Assembly (NCBI GenBank): GCA_035295225.1
Contig: DATGJI010000060.1
Span: 1-64,000 of the forward strand
Length of the DNA: 64,000 nt
Source of the DNA: Candidatus Eremiobacteraceae bacterium
GTDB taxonomy: Bacteria; Vulcanimicrobiota; Vulcanimicrobiia; Eremiobacterales; Eremiobacteraceae
Direction: 5' to 3'
Under the pieces are notes generated by a model that was given only the letters and a program-made list of their open reading frames with translations, did no database searches and was not told the origin of the DNA. Positions within the stretch are counted from its first letter, which is position 1, and the number at the start of each line of letters is the position of its first letter. Shown here in pieces: positions 28,242 through 36,529 of the stretch. Made by a program: the position numbers and the translations under genes.

Positions 28242-29251
28242 CCGCGCCGCAACTCTCTGAAGACGCGCTCATCGCTTCCTTACGGGATGCGCTCGGACGA
28301 CCGCCGCGCGCATTGCGCGTTGGGATCGGAGACGATGCAGCTGTCTGGAAGACGTCCGGCTCACACCTCAGCGTACTGACCACCGACATGTTGGTGGACG
28401 GCGTCCACTTCCGGTCGCACGCCACGACGCCCGAGGATCTCGGCGCAAAGGCGCTCGCCGTGAACCTGTCCGACATCGCTGCAATGGGAGCGCGGCCGGC
28501 TGTCGCGGTCATCGCGCTCGGCATCACCGAAGGTTTTGATTCGGACTGGCTGCGCGGGCTGTACCGCGGCATGGCGGGACTCGCGGACTCGTCGCAGTGC
28601 GCGATCGCCGGCGGCGATATCGTACGCGCGCCCGCACTGACGATCGCCGTGACGATCGCGGGGCACGTACGCCCGAGCCGATTGCGCGTTCGATCGGGCG
28701 CCAAGCCGGGTGACCTGATCGCGGTGACGGGAGCGCTTGGACGCGCGGCCGCAGGACTGCGAGCGCTCGACCGGCAGGTGGCTGAAGCGCTCGATCCGGT
28801 GCAGCGCGCCGCCGTCTGCGGCGCATACCTACGCCCGACGCCGCGTTTGCGCGAGGGCGCATTTCTCGGCGGCTCGTCGGCGGTGCACGCGATGATGGAT
28901 ATCTCGGACGGTCTATCGACTGACGTCGGACGACTGTCTGCGGCGTCGGGCGTCGACGCTGTCATCGATCTTCGTTTACTGGCGGTGGATCCGGCGGTAT
29001 CCGCTGCGGCGAAACTGACCGGCGACGATGCGTTACGACTGACGCTCGACGGCGGCGACGACTACGAGCTGCTCGTCGCGATCAAACGACGATCCTTCGC
29101 GCAAGTGGCCCGGGGGCTGCGAAGCCGCTGCGGCACGGTCCTTCGCGCGATCGGCACATTTGAAAAAGGGAGCGGTGCCGTTTGGTCGGTCGATGAATCT
29201 GGCCGAAAGCCGCTGCCGCCGCGCGGCTACGACCACCTGAATAAGATGTAG
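28229..29251 (+). CDS. thiL: Thiamine-monophosphate kinase
   Basis: ATP-dependent phosphorylation of thiamine monophosphate to the diphosphate cofactor. 340 aa with GIGDDAAVW, TTDMLVDGVHFR, KALAVNLSDIAAMGARP, GGDIVRAP and the C-terminal ISDGLSTDVGRL and DGGDDYELL. GTG start at 28229. Its TAG stop (29249-29251) is the second to fourth base of an R1 hairpin repeat. Confidence 0.95.
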   Translation: MRALTAPQLSEDALIASLRDALGRPPRALRVGIGDDAAVWKTSGSHLSVLTTDMLVDGVHFRSHATTPEDLGAKALAVNLSDIAAMGARPAVAVIALGITEGFDSDWLRGLYRGMAGLADSSQCAIAGGDIVRAPALTIAVTIAGHVRPSRLRVRSGAKPGDLIAVTGALGRAAAGLRALDRQVAEALDPVQRAAVCGAYLRPTPRLREGAFLGGSSAVHAMMDISDGLSTDVGRLSAASGVDAVIDLRLLAVDPAVSAAAKLTGDDALRLTLDGGDDYELLVAIKRRSFAQVARGLRSRCGTVLRAIGTFEKGSGAVWSVDESGRKPLPPRGYDHLNKM

Positions 29252-29334
29252 GGCGGACCTTTATGGTCCGCCGGCTCAAAAGATGTAGGGCGGACCTTTA
29301 TGGTCCGCCGGCGGACGATGAACGTCCGCCCTAC
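29248..29334. repeat. Hairpin repeat family R1, three hairpins
   Basis: Two copies with GGCGGACC, TTTAT, GGTCCGCC (29248-29273 and from 29285) are followed by a third hairpin with arms GGCGGACG and CGTCCGCC, ending CCTAC at 29334. The array fills the gap between the convergent thiL and rpmB genes and provides the thiL stop. The third hairpin again shows a compensated base-pair change. Confidence 0.93.
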
Positions 29335-29338
29335 AGAG

Positions 29339-29530
29339 TTAGACGGCGCGGGTTACTTTTTTCGAGCGCAGACAGCTCGTGCAGACCCGCGAGGTCTTCA
29401 CCGTGCCGGCGTCTTTGACGCGGACGGACTGCAGATTCGGCAGCCAGCGCCGGCGCGTCTTGCGCATCGAGTGACTGACATTATTTCCCGATGCCGGGCC
29501 CTTGCCGCAGACATCGCATCGCTTCGCCAT
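29339..29530 (-). CDS. rpmB: 50S ribosomal protein L28
   Basis: 63 aa basic protein of the large subunit. ATG at 29530 starts [27 protein letters not shown] lies 8 nt upstream. Cysteine pairs CDVC and CTSC indicate the zinc-binding (C+) form of L28. It is divergent from fakA and convergent with thiL. Confidence 0.96.
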   Translation of the reverse strand: MAKRCDVCGKGPASGNNVSHSMRKTRRRWLPNLQSVRVKDAGTVKTSRVCTSCLRSKKVTRAV

Positions 29531-29566
29531 CAGATTTATCCTTAGGTTCAATTGGACAACCTACGC

Positions 29567-29595
29567 ATGATACCACACGAGAGGTTAGCCTTCAA
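29567..29595 (-). promoter_or_regulatory. Candidate housekeeping promoter for rpmB
   Basis: On the minus strand, TTGAAG (29595-29590), a 17-nt spacer and TATCAT (29572-29567) stand 37 nt before the rpmB ATG. Good match to a vegetative sigma factor promoter; predicted from sequence only. Confidence 0.55.
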
Positions 29596-29628
29596 GGGCC
29601 TGCTGTACGGGACGTCGTAATCACGGCC

Positions 29629-31245
29629 GTGCGCATCACGACGTGCGACGGAAAGACGTTCGCCGACTTCATCGTCGCCGGAACGTATTTCTTGCGGAAG
29701 TATCGTTCGGTCATCAATGACCTGAACGTGTTTCCCGTTCCGGACGGCGACACGGGGACGAACATGTTCTTCACCGTGCGCAGCGCGATGATCGAGGCGT
29801 GCAAGGTGAGGAGCCGCGATCTGAAGGCGGTAGCCGCCGCCGCCGCGCAAGGCGCACTGATGGGCGCGCGCGGGAATTCGGGCGTCATCATATCGCAGAT
29901 GTTCCGAGGATTTGCCCACTCCGTGCGGCACAAAGCGGCGATCGAAACGATCGATTTCGCCACGGCGCTGGAAGAAGGCGTGCAAGCCGCGCGGCGTGCG
30001 CTGCTCAAACCGGTCGAGGGTACGATACTGTCCGTCGCCTCGGCCGCGGCGGCCGCGGCATTCAAGAGCGCGGTGTCGGAGAAAGATTTCTACAGCGTGG
30101 TCCATGCCGTCGTCTCCGCGGCGAACGAGGCGCTCGAAAGGACGCCCGACCAACTGGCGGTTCTCAAAGAAGCGAACGTCGTCGACGCCGGCGGTCAGGG
30201 CTTTGTGTATTTCATGGAAGGCGTCGTGCGCATGCTGCCCGGACGCGCGCCGTACACGACGGCGTTTCCGCGCAAGCCGATCCGGGCCGCCACTTTCACG
30301 ACCAGACAAAAGGTGGACGTCAACCGCTACTGCACGGAGTTCGTGCTGACCGGCGCGACCATCGACGCGGACACCTTTCGCACGCTGCTCTTGCCGCAGG
30401 GCGATTCGCTCATCGTCGCGGGGGGCGAAGGCACCATCCGCGTCCACATCCATACGGATTTTCCGCAGCGCGTCGCTGACAGCGCGCGCGAGCACGGCGT
30501 CGTCTCCAAACTCAAGATCGACAATATGGAAGAGCAGCACAATGTCCTCGTCGTCGATCGTGAGGCAAAGCCGCGAGGCATCGTCGCCGTCGTGCCGGGC
30601 GAAGGCTTTGTGAAGATCGCCAAGGAGCTTGGCGCCGACGTGAGCGTCCTCGGCGGCGCGACCATGAATCCATCGGTGAAAGATCTGCTTGTCGCAGTCA
30701 ACAAAGTCTTGGCCCCGGTCGTCTATCTGCTGCCGAACGACAAGAATGTCATCCTGAGCGCGCGCGAAGTCGGCGCTCTCACGGACCGAACGGTCGTGGT
30801 GGTGCCGACGCGCACGATCCCCGACGGCATCGCGGCGCTCTTCGCCCTGCTCAACTCGGCTGCCGATGCGCAACCGGGCCCCGAGGAATTGCTCGCGGAT
30901 TCGACCGTCGCCGTATCCGGATCGATATTCTCGGCCGGCCGCGACGCATCGATCGGCGGCGTTGCGGTAAAGCAGCATCAGCTCGTGGGCGCGGTCGACG
31001 CCCGCGACGGCCGCCCCGAACGCCTCATCGACGGTGACGACGCGGCCAGCATCGCCCTGGCGATGCTGCGCGATGCCGGCGCCGGGGATGCTTCTCTTCT
31101 TTCCTTATACTATGGCACAAATCGCAAACTAAAAGATGCAGAGGCGGTCGCCGCGGCGGTACGCACCGCTCATCCGCAGCTCGCCGTGGAAGTCTATTAT
31201 GGCGGCCAGGCGTCGTCGGACTACGTGATCAGTATTGAACGCTAA
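29629..31245 (+). CDS. fakA: Fatty acid kinase FakA (DAK2/YloV family)
   Basis: Phosphorylates fatty acids held by a DegV/FakB protein to acyl-phosphates. GTG at 29629 is chosen because family similarity starts at once (DGKTFADFIVAG), giving 538 aa, close to FakA length. The DhaL-like ATP domain shows LNVFPVPDGDTGTNM and GARGNSGVIISQMFRG. The middle and C-terminal domains follow, ending near YYGGQASSDYVISIE. It overlaps plsX, and a DegV gene follows, so the kinase, carrier and acceptor enzyme are encoded together. Confidence 0.9.
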   Translation: MRITTCDGKTFADFIVAGTYFLRKYRSVINDLNVFPVPDGDTGTNMFFTVRSAMIEACKVRSRDLKAVAAAAAQGALMGARGNSGVIISQMFRGFAHSVRHKAAIETIDFATALEEGVQAARRALLKPVEGTILSVASAAAAAAFKSAVSEKDFYSVVHAVVSAANEALERTPDQLAVLKEANVVDAGGQGFVYFMEGVVRMLPGRAPYTTAFPRKPIRAATFTTRQKVDVNRYCTEFVLTGATIDADTFRTLLLPQGDSLIVAGGEGTIRVHIHTDFPQRVADSAREHGVVSKLKIDNMEEQHNVLVVDREAKPRGIVAVVPGEGFVKIAKELGADVSVLGGATMNPSVKDLLVAVNKVLAPVVYLLPNDKNVILSAREVGALTDRTVVVVPTRTIPDGIAALFALLNSAADAQPGPEELLADSTVAVSGSIFSAGRDASIGGVAVKQHQLVGAVDARDGRPERLIDGDDAASIALAMLRDAGAGDASLLSLYYGTNRKLKDAEAVAAAVRTAHPQLAVEVYYGGQASSDYVISIER

Positions 31246-32242
31246 GGACGCCCGCATCGCGATAGACGCCATGGGCGGGGATCTTGCGCCGGATGAGATC
31301 GTGACGGGCGCTTGCCGCGCCGCAGCTCAGCTCGGTTTCTCGCTTATCCTCGTCGGTGACCAGCAACGCATCGAAGGCTTGATCGCCGGCGCGAATTCGA
31401 CCGCCGATGTTCGGATCGTGCACGCACCGGAGGAAGTCGCGATGCACGAAGCGCCGGCGGGCGCGGTGCGGCGCGGCTCGGCGACCTCGATGGGACGGAC
31501 TGTCGAACTCGTACGCGACGGCGAAGCGGACGCCGCGTTCTCGGCGGGCAATAGCGGCGCGTTCCTCGCCATCTCCACCATCCGCCTACGGACGCTTCCG
31601 GGTATTGCGCGCGCGGCGTTTGCAACCGCATGGCCGGCGCGAAAAGGCCCGATGTTGCTGCTCGACTCTGGCGCGAACGTGGACTGCAAACCCGAATGGC
31701 TCGTACAGTTCGCGATCATGGGATGCGCTTACGCGCGCGGTGTGCTCGGCGTCGAGGCGCCGAAAGTCGGACTGCTCTCTGTCGGCGAGGAAGAGGAGAA
31801 AGGCAACGCGTTGACCGCCGCGGCGTTTCCGCTCTTGCGCGCCGCGCCGATCGAGTTCATCGGCAACGTCGAGGGGCGCGACCTGCTCTTGGGCGATGCA
31901 GATGTCATCGTCTGCGACGGTTTCGTCGGCAACGTCGCGCTCAAGCTGGTCGAAGCCGCATCGGAGTATCTCTTTGACAACGTCCGCGCACGGGCAAAGG
32001 ACAACGCGCGCGCTCGGATCGGCGCGGCGCTCATGCGCCCCGCGCTGCGAAAGGTGAAAGCGATGCTCGATTACCGCGAGTACGGGGGCGCGCCGCTGCT
32101 CGGGGTGCGCGGCATCTGCCTGATCGGTCACGGTCGCGCCGACTCGTTCGCCGTCGAGAGCGCGTGTCGCGCCGCGCTCGCGGCTGTCAGCCACGACGTC
32201 CTCGGCTCCATCGCGCGAGCGTTCGCAGCGGCCGGCGCATGA
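31235..32242 (+). CDS. plsX: Phosphate acyltransferase PlsX
   Basis: Interconverts acyl-ACP and acyl-phosphate for phospholipid synthesis. 335 aa with IAIDAMGGDLAPDEIVTG, SAGNSGAFLA, LLLDSGANVDCKPEWL, VIVCDGFVGNVALKL and a C-terminal YREYGGAPLLGVRG. TTG start at 31235 overlaps fakA by 11 nt; it overlaps the DegV gene by 4 nt. Confidence 0.95.
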   Translation: MNAKDARIAIDAMGGDLAPDEIVTGACRAAAQLGFSLILVGDQQRIEGLIAGANSTADVRIVHAPEEVAMHEAPAGAVRRGSATSMGRTVELVRDGEADAAFSAGNSGAFLAISTIRLRTLPGIARAAFATAWPARKGPMLLLDSGANVDCKPEWLVQFAIMGCAYARGVLGVEAPKVGLLSVGEEEEKGNALTAAAFPLLRAAPIEFIGNVEGRDLLLGDADVIVCDGFVGNVALKLVEAASEYLFDNVRARAKDNARARIGAALMRPALRKVKAMLDYREYGGAPLLGVRGICLIGHGRADSFAVESACRAALAAVSHDVLGSIARAFAAAGA

Positions 32243-33087
32243 GCGGGCGTTTCGCGATCGTCACGGATTCGACAGCCGATATGGGGCCGCTGGCGGCCGA
32301 AGCCGGCGTCTCCGTGGTCCCGCTGACGATCCGATTCGGCAACGAAGAGTTTCGCGACGGCATCGACCTCACGAGCGAGCAATTTTACGCTATGCTGGCG
32401 ACGAGTCCTCAGCCGCCGATCACCGCGCAGCCGACGCCCGCTGCATTCGAAGCGGAGTATCGCCGCATCCTGAATGAGGGTGCGGCCGAGCACGTCCTCT
32501 CGCTGCACGTCTCAAGCGCGTTGTCCGGAACGTTCAACTCGGCGTCGCTTGCGGCGTCTGCCGTCGATCCGGCGCGGATCAGCGTCGTAGACACGCGATC
32601 TGTTTCCGCGGGGATCGCAATGCTCGCGATCGAGGCACGCGCGCGCTTCGAGAGCGGCGCGTCGCCCGCAGAAGTCCTTGAGGCATTGCAAGCCGACATC
32701 CCGCGCGTTGAGCTCTTCGCGACGATTCCGAATCTCACGTATTTGGCGCGGGGCGGACGCATCGGCGGTCTACGCGGTTTGCTCGGCAACGTGCTCAAGA
32801 TAGTGCCGATCCTCAAAGTCGAAGACGGCGCGGTGGCCGAACAGGCGAAAGTGCGGACATTTACCCGCGCAGTCGACCAGCTGGTGGAGACTGCCATCGC
32901 CCATATCCCGGTCAAGGGCTCGGCACGGGTGGCGATTCTCCACTCGGTCGCTCCCGATCTCGCCAAGTCCGTGGGCGAACGGATGCGCGCGGCGGTCGCG
33001 CCGTCGTCGCTGATCACGTGTGAGATCGGCCCGACAGTAGGCACGCACGCTGGGCCCGGAGCGGTCGGCGTATGTTTCATCCCCTGA
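32239..33087 (+). CDS. DegV family fatty-acid-binding protein (FakB-like)
   Basis: 282 aa with the family start FAIVTDSTADM, ITAQPTPAAFEAEY, SSALSGTFNSA, VVDTRSVSAGIAM, and PNLTYLARGGRIGG. DegV/FakB proteins hold a fatty acid for FakA to phosphorylate. ATG at 32239 (ATGA overlap with plsX) is preferred over the longer in-frame extension inside plsX. Placement after fakA-plsX supports the FakB role. Confidence 0.9.
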   Translation: MSGRFAIVTDSTADMGPLAAEAGVSVVPLTIRFGNEEFRDGIDLTSEQFYAMLATSPQPPITAQPTPAAFEAEYRRILNEGAAEHVLSLHVSSALSGTFNSASLAASAVDPARISVVDTRSVSAGIAMLAIEARARFESGASPAEVLEALQADIPRVELFATIPNLTYLARGGRIGGLRGLLGNVLKIVPILKVEDGAVAEQAKVRTFTRAVDQLVETAIAHIPVKGSARVAILHSVAPDLAKSVGERMRAAVAPSSLITCEIGPTVGTHAGPGAVGVCFIP

Positions 33088-34271
33088 ACGATCCAACGCC
33101 GCGCGAGAGCACTGGAGACGATGCTGCCGGCGTCTACGTCCATATCCCGTTCTGCGATCGGATCTGTCCGTACTGTGATTTCGCGGTGGTTCGGACAAGA
33201 GAATCCGCAATCGATCGCTACTGCGCGGCGCTGCATGCGGAGATCGGCCGCTCAAGCGGTCCGCGCCGAGTCGGAACGGTATACTTCGGCGGAGGAACGC
33301 CGTCGGCCATCGGGCCGGATCGGATCGCGGCGCTGACCACATTCATATTCGAGAAATTCACCATCGCGCCGGACTCGATCGAATGCACGCTTGAGGCGAA
33401 TCCGTCGCGCGGCGGCGACGACATCCGGCGCTGGCGAGAAGCCGGCGTAAACCGGCTCTCGGTCGGCGTCCAATCCTTCGACGACGCCGAATTGCGCCGG
33501 CTCGGACGGGACCATTCGTCGGCCGATGCCGCTGAGTTCTTGCGCGCGGCGCGATCCGCGGGTTTCGAGAACATCAGCCTCGATCTGATCGCGGGCTCGC
33601 CCGGTCAGTCGCTCGAGGGATTTCGCGATTCACTTCGGTCGGCGGTCGCGACCGGCGTCGATCACGTCTCCGTCTACGGCTTGACGATCGAAGCGGCCAC
33701 ACCGTATGCGACGTGGTTCGCGCGCGAGCCGCAGGCGTTTCCCGATGACGATCTCGTGGCGGCGCTGCTCGAAGAAGCGGATTGCCAGTTGACGGCCGCC
33801 GGCTTTGTGCACTACGAGATCTCCAACTTCGCTCGGCCAGGCTTCGAAAGCGCGCACAACCGCGGATATTGGCGGCAAGCCGACTGCGCGGCATTCGGCA
33901 TGTCGGCGGCCGGCTATCGCGATGGTGTGCGCTTTGTCAACGTTCGCGGCTTCGATGCCTACTGCGAAGCGATCGAAGCGCATCGTTCGGCGATCGCTGA
34001 GCTTGAGCTGCTCGACTTCGGGCGGCGCGTCGGGGAAGCGGCGATGCTTGCGCTTCGGACATCGGACGGCATCATCTATGACGAATTCGAGCGGCGATTC
34101 GGCGTGGATGCGCGCGCGATTTTCGGCGCCGCGCGGAAAAAATGCTCGGCGGCCGGCTTGCTCGAAGAGAGCGCGGCGGGCGCGCACCTCAGCAGCCGCG
34201 GTCGCCTCCTCGCCAACTCGGTCTGCGCCGAGTTCCTCACGCCCGACCTTCCGCGAAACGAGCACGCGTGA
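33072..34271 (+). CDS. hemW: HemW-like radical SAM protein
   Basis: 399 aa, formerly called oxygen-independent coproporphyrinogen oxidase-like. The radical-SAM cluster motif CDRICPYC lies in VYVHIPFCDRICPYCDF. It is followed by YFGGGTPSAI, LEANP, RLSVGVQSFDD and YEISNFARPG. HemW proteins bind heme and are thought to be chaperones rather than HemN oxidases. It overlaps the DegV gene by 16 nt and the PIN/TRAM gene by 4 nt. Confidence 0.9.
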   Translation: MFHPLNDPTPRESTGDDAAGVYVHIPFCDRICPYCDFAVVRTRESAIDRYCAALHAEIGRSSGPRRVGTVYFGGGTPSAIGPDRIAALTTFIFEKFTIAPDSIECTLEANPSRGGDDIRRWREAGVNRLSVGVQSFDDAELRRLGRDHSSADAAEFLRAARSAGFENISLDLIAGSPGQSLEGFRDSLRSAVATGVDHVSVYGLTIEAATPYATWFAREPQAFPDDDLVAALLEEADCQLTAAGFVHYEISNFARPGFESAHNRGYWRQADCAAFGMSAAGYRDGVRFVNVRGFDAYCEAIEAHRSAIAELELLDFGRRVGEAAMLALRTSDGIIYDEFERRFGVDARAIFGAARKKCSAAGLLEESAAGAHLSSRGRLLANSVCAEFLTPDLPRNEHA

Positions 34272-35323
34272 CACGAATCTTTTTCCGGTCGGCCTTCGCC
34301 ATCTTATTCTGCATCCTCGGCATCATCGGCGGCCACGAACTCTCCTTACATTTCGCCTCGCAGATCGCGGCTACGGGCATGGTCGAATTTCTGCGCGATT
34401 TCGGGTTGCCGACGCTCGGGGCGGTCGTCGGCATCGCGATCTCACCGCTGTTCTATCGCCTCTTTGAAACGCTGGTCTTTGCGATCGAAGACAGCATCGC
34501 GCGGCTCCAACCCGCCGAAGCGCTCTCGGGAGCCATCGGCCTCGTGGTCGGCCTCGTCGTCTCGTTTTTTGTGCGCGACATATTCCAAGGATTCACGCAG
34601 CTGCCGCGCTACGGGCCGATGCTCTCGTTCGTGCTGTACGCGCTGATCACGATGTTCTTCAGCTATCTGGGCGTGCGGGTAGGCCTGCGCCAGCGGCTCT
34701 CCACGTGGACGCGAGGTGCGATGCACGGCGGCGACGCGCCGCCCAAGCTGCTCGACACATCGGTCATCATAGATGGGCGCATCCTCGAGATCGTGCAGGC
34801 CGGCTTCTTGGACGGTCGGCTCATCGTTCCCAAATTCGTGCTGCGCGAACTGCAGACGATCGCCGATTCGGTGGACGCGCTCAAACGCGGCCGCGGCCGC
34901 CGCGGGTTGGAAGTGCTTTCGCAGTTGCGCGACGCGTCGCAGTCGCTCGAAGTGCTCGATCGCGACGTCCACGAGCGCGATGTGGACGGCAAGCTCGTCG
35001 TGCTCGCGCGCGACATGGGCGCGCACATCCTTACGAACGATTTCAATTTGAACCGCGTTGCAAGTCTGCAAGGCGTGAAGATCCTCAACATCAACGTGCT
35101 CGCAAACGCGCTCAAACCGGTCGTGATCCCGGGCGAAGGGATGGCGGTGGCGATCGTCAAGGACGGCAAGGAGCCGAATCAGGGCGTCGGGTACCTCGAT
35201 GACGGCACGATGATCGTCGTCGAAAACGGCCGCGCGCTGAAAGGCGAGAATGTCTCGGTCGAAGTGACGTCCGTGTTGCAGACGGCGGCGGGGCGCATGA
35301 TCTTCGCGAAACTCAAACGCTGA
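34268..35323 (+). CDS. yacL: YacL-type PIN/TRAM membrane protein
   Basis: 351 aa from GTG 34268. It has four hydrophobic N-terminal segments (about residues 3-130), a PIN nuclease-like domain opening with KLLDTSVIIDGRILEI and with later acidic residues in DGKLVVLARDMGAHILTND, and a C-terminal TRAM domain (GQGVGYLDDGTMIVV-like segment). Known as YacL in Bacillus, where it precedes ispD as here. RNA binding or cleavage is inferred from the domains. Confidence 0.92.
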   Translation: MTRIFFRSAFAILFCILGIIGGHELSLHFASQIAATGMVEFLRDFGLPTLGAVVGIAISPLFYRLFETLVFAIEDSIARLQPAEALSGAIGLVVGLVVSFFVRDIFQGFTQLPRYGPMLSFVLYALITMFFSYLGVRVGLRQRLSTWTRGAMHGGDAPPKLLDTSVIIDGRILEIVQAGFLDGRLIVPKFVLRELQTIADSVDALKRGRGRRGLEVLSQLRDASQSLEVLDRDVHERDVDGKLVVLARDMGAHILTNDFNLNRVASLQGVKILNINVLANALKPVVIPGEGMAVAIVKDGKEPNQGVGYLDDGTMIVVENGRALKGENVSVEVTSVLQTAAGRMIFAKLKR

Positions 35324-35324
35324 C

Positions 35325-36029
35325 GTGACAGGCGTCGGCGCGGTCACCGCGATCCTCGCGGCTGCCGGTCGCGGCGTCCGGCTCGGATCGCGCAAGCAGC
35401 TGCTCGCATTCCAAGGCAAGCCGCTTGCCGCGTGGTCGCTCGAAACGTTCGCCGCGTGTCCGCTCGTGACGGACATCGTCGTCGTGTGCGAAGCGGACGA
35501 GCATGAAGCATTCGTCGCTCTCTCGCGCGACCGCGGCGGCGGCAAAGTGCGCGCCGTCGTCAGCGGGGGCGAGCGGCGCCAGGATTCGGTCTACGCCGGC
35601 TTGCGCGCGGCGCCCGCGCAGACCGCGATCGCGATCGTGCACGACGGCGCCCGACCGTTCGTCACGGGCGAGCAGATCGAAGCGGTGCTTGCGGCTGCAC
35701 GCGAAGGCGGGGCGGCTATCCTCGCTGTGCCGGAAAAAGAGACTGTGAAACAAGCGGGCGAAGGCGGAGCCGTCGCCCGAACGCTCCCGCGCGAGGCGCT
35801 CTGGCACGCGCAGACGCCGCAGGCGTTCGAATTCGGCATTCTCATGCGCGCGTATGCAGCCGCGGAGCAAGGCGGATTCGTCGGCACCGACTGCTCGATG
35901 CTCGTAGAAGCAGCGGGCGAGACGGCCGTGCGCATCGTCGAAGGGTCGTACGACAACGTGAAGATCACGACGCCCGAAGACCTGATAATCGCCGAGCATA
36001 TCGCTCGCGCTCGTTTGGGCGCGACATGA
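35325..36029 (+). CDS. ispD: 2-C-methyl-D-erythritol 4-phosphate cytidylyltransferase
   Basis: MEP-pathway step joining CTP and MEP. 234 aa with the nucleotide loop AILAAAGRGVRLGSRKQ, GGERRQDSVYAGL, IVHDGARPFV and QTPQAFEF. GTG start one base after the yacL stop. ATGA overlap with ispF, whose product acts two steps later. Confidence 0.95.
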   Translation: MTGVGAVTAILAAAGRGVRLGSRKQLLAFQGKPLAAWSLETFAACPLVTDIVVVCEADEHEAFVALSRDRGGGKVRAVVSGGERRQDSVYAGLRAAPAQTAIAIVHDGARPFVTGEQIEAVLAAAREGGAAILAVPEKETVKQAGEGGAVARTLPREALWHAQTPQAFEFGILMRAYAAAEQGGFVGTDCSMLVEAAGETAVRIVEGSYDNVKITTPEDLIIAEHIARARLGAT

Positions 36030-36529
36030 GGGTCGGCTTCGGCTATGATGCACATCCGCTGGTCGCGGGAAGGCTGCTCGTCCTTGCGGGTGTGGAGGTG
36101 CCGTACGCGCGAGGTCTCGACGGATATTCAGACGGCGACGTCGTGGCGCACGCCGTCATCGACGCGCTGCTCGGCGCGCTCGCGCTCGGTGATTGCGGTT
36201 CGCACTTCCCCGCAGGCGACGCTCGTTTCGCGGGTGCGCGGAGCCTGGATCTCCTGCGCCAAGCCGTCGCGCTTATCGCGGCGGAGAATCATGTGATTGG
36301 AAATGTCGACTGCACCATTGTTGCCGAACGGCCAGCGCTCGCCGCGTACATCGGTCAGATGCGTTCAAATCTCTCTCGCGCACTCGACGTGACGACCGCA
36401 TTCGTGAGCGTCAAAGCGAAACGGACCGAGGGCCTGGGATTTGAAGGCGAGAGCCGCGGCATCGCGGCGTATGCGATCGCGAGCGTGAAGCCTGCGAGGC
36501 CGGCATTCCAGGCAAGTGACGAGGAATGA
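36026..36529 (+). CDS. ispF: 2-C-methyl-D-erythritol 2,4-cyclodiphosphate synthase
   Basis: 167 aa zinc enzyme of the MEP pathway. It starts MRVGFGYDAHPL with the metal-binding Asp and His. A further metal His lies in DGDVVAHAVIDALLGAL, and KRTEGLGFEGESRGIAAYA closes it. ATGA overlaps with ispD and gltX. Confidence 0.96.
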   Translation: MRVGFGYDAHPLVAGRLLVLAGVEVPYARGLDGYSDGDVVAHAVIDALLGALALGDCGSHFPAGDARFAGARSLDLLRQAVALIAAENHVIGNVDCTIVAERPALAAYIGQMRSNLSRALDVTTAFVSVKAKRTEGLGFEGESRGIAAYAIASVKPARPAFQASDEE

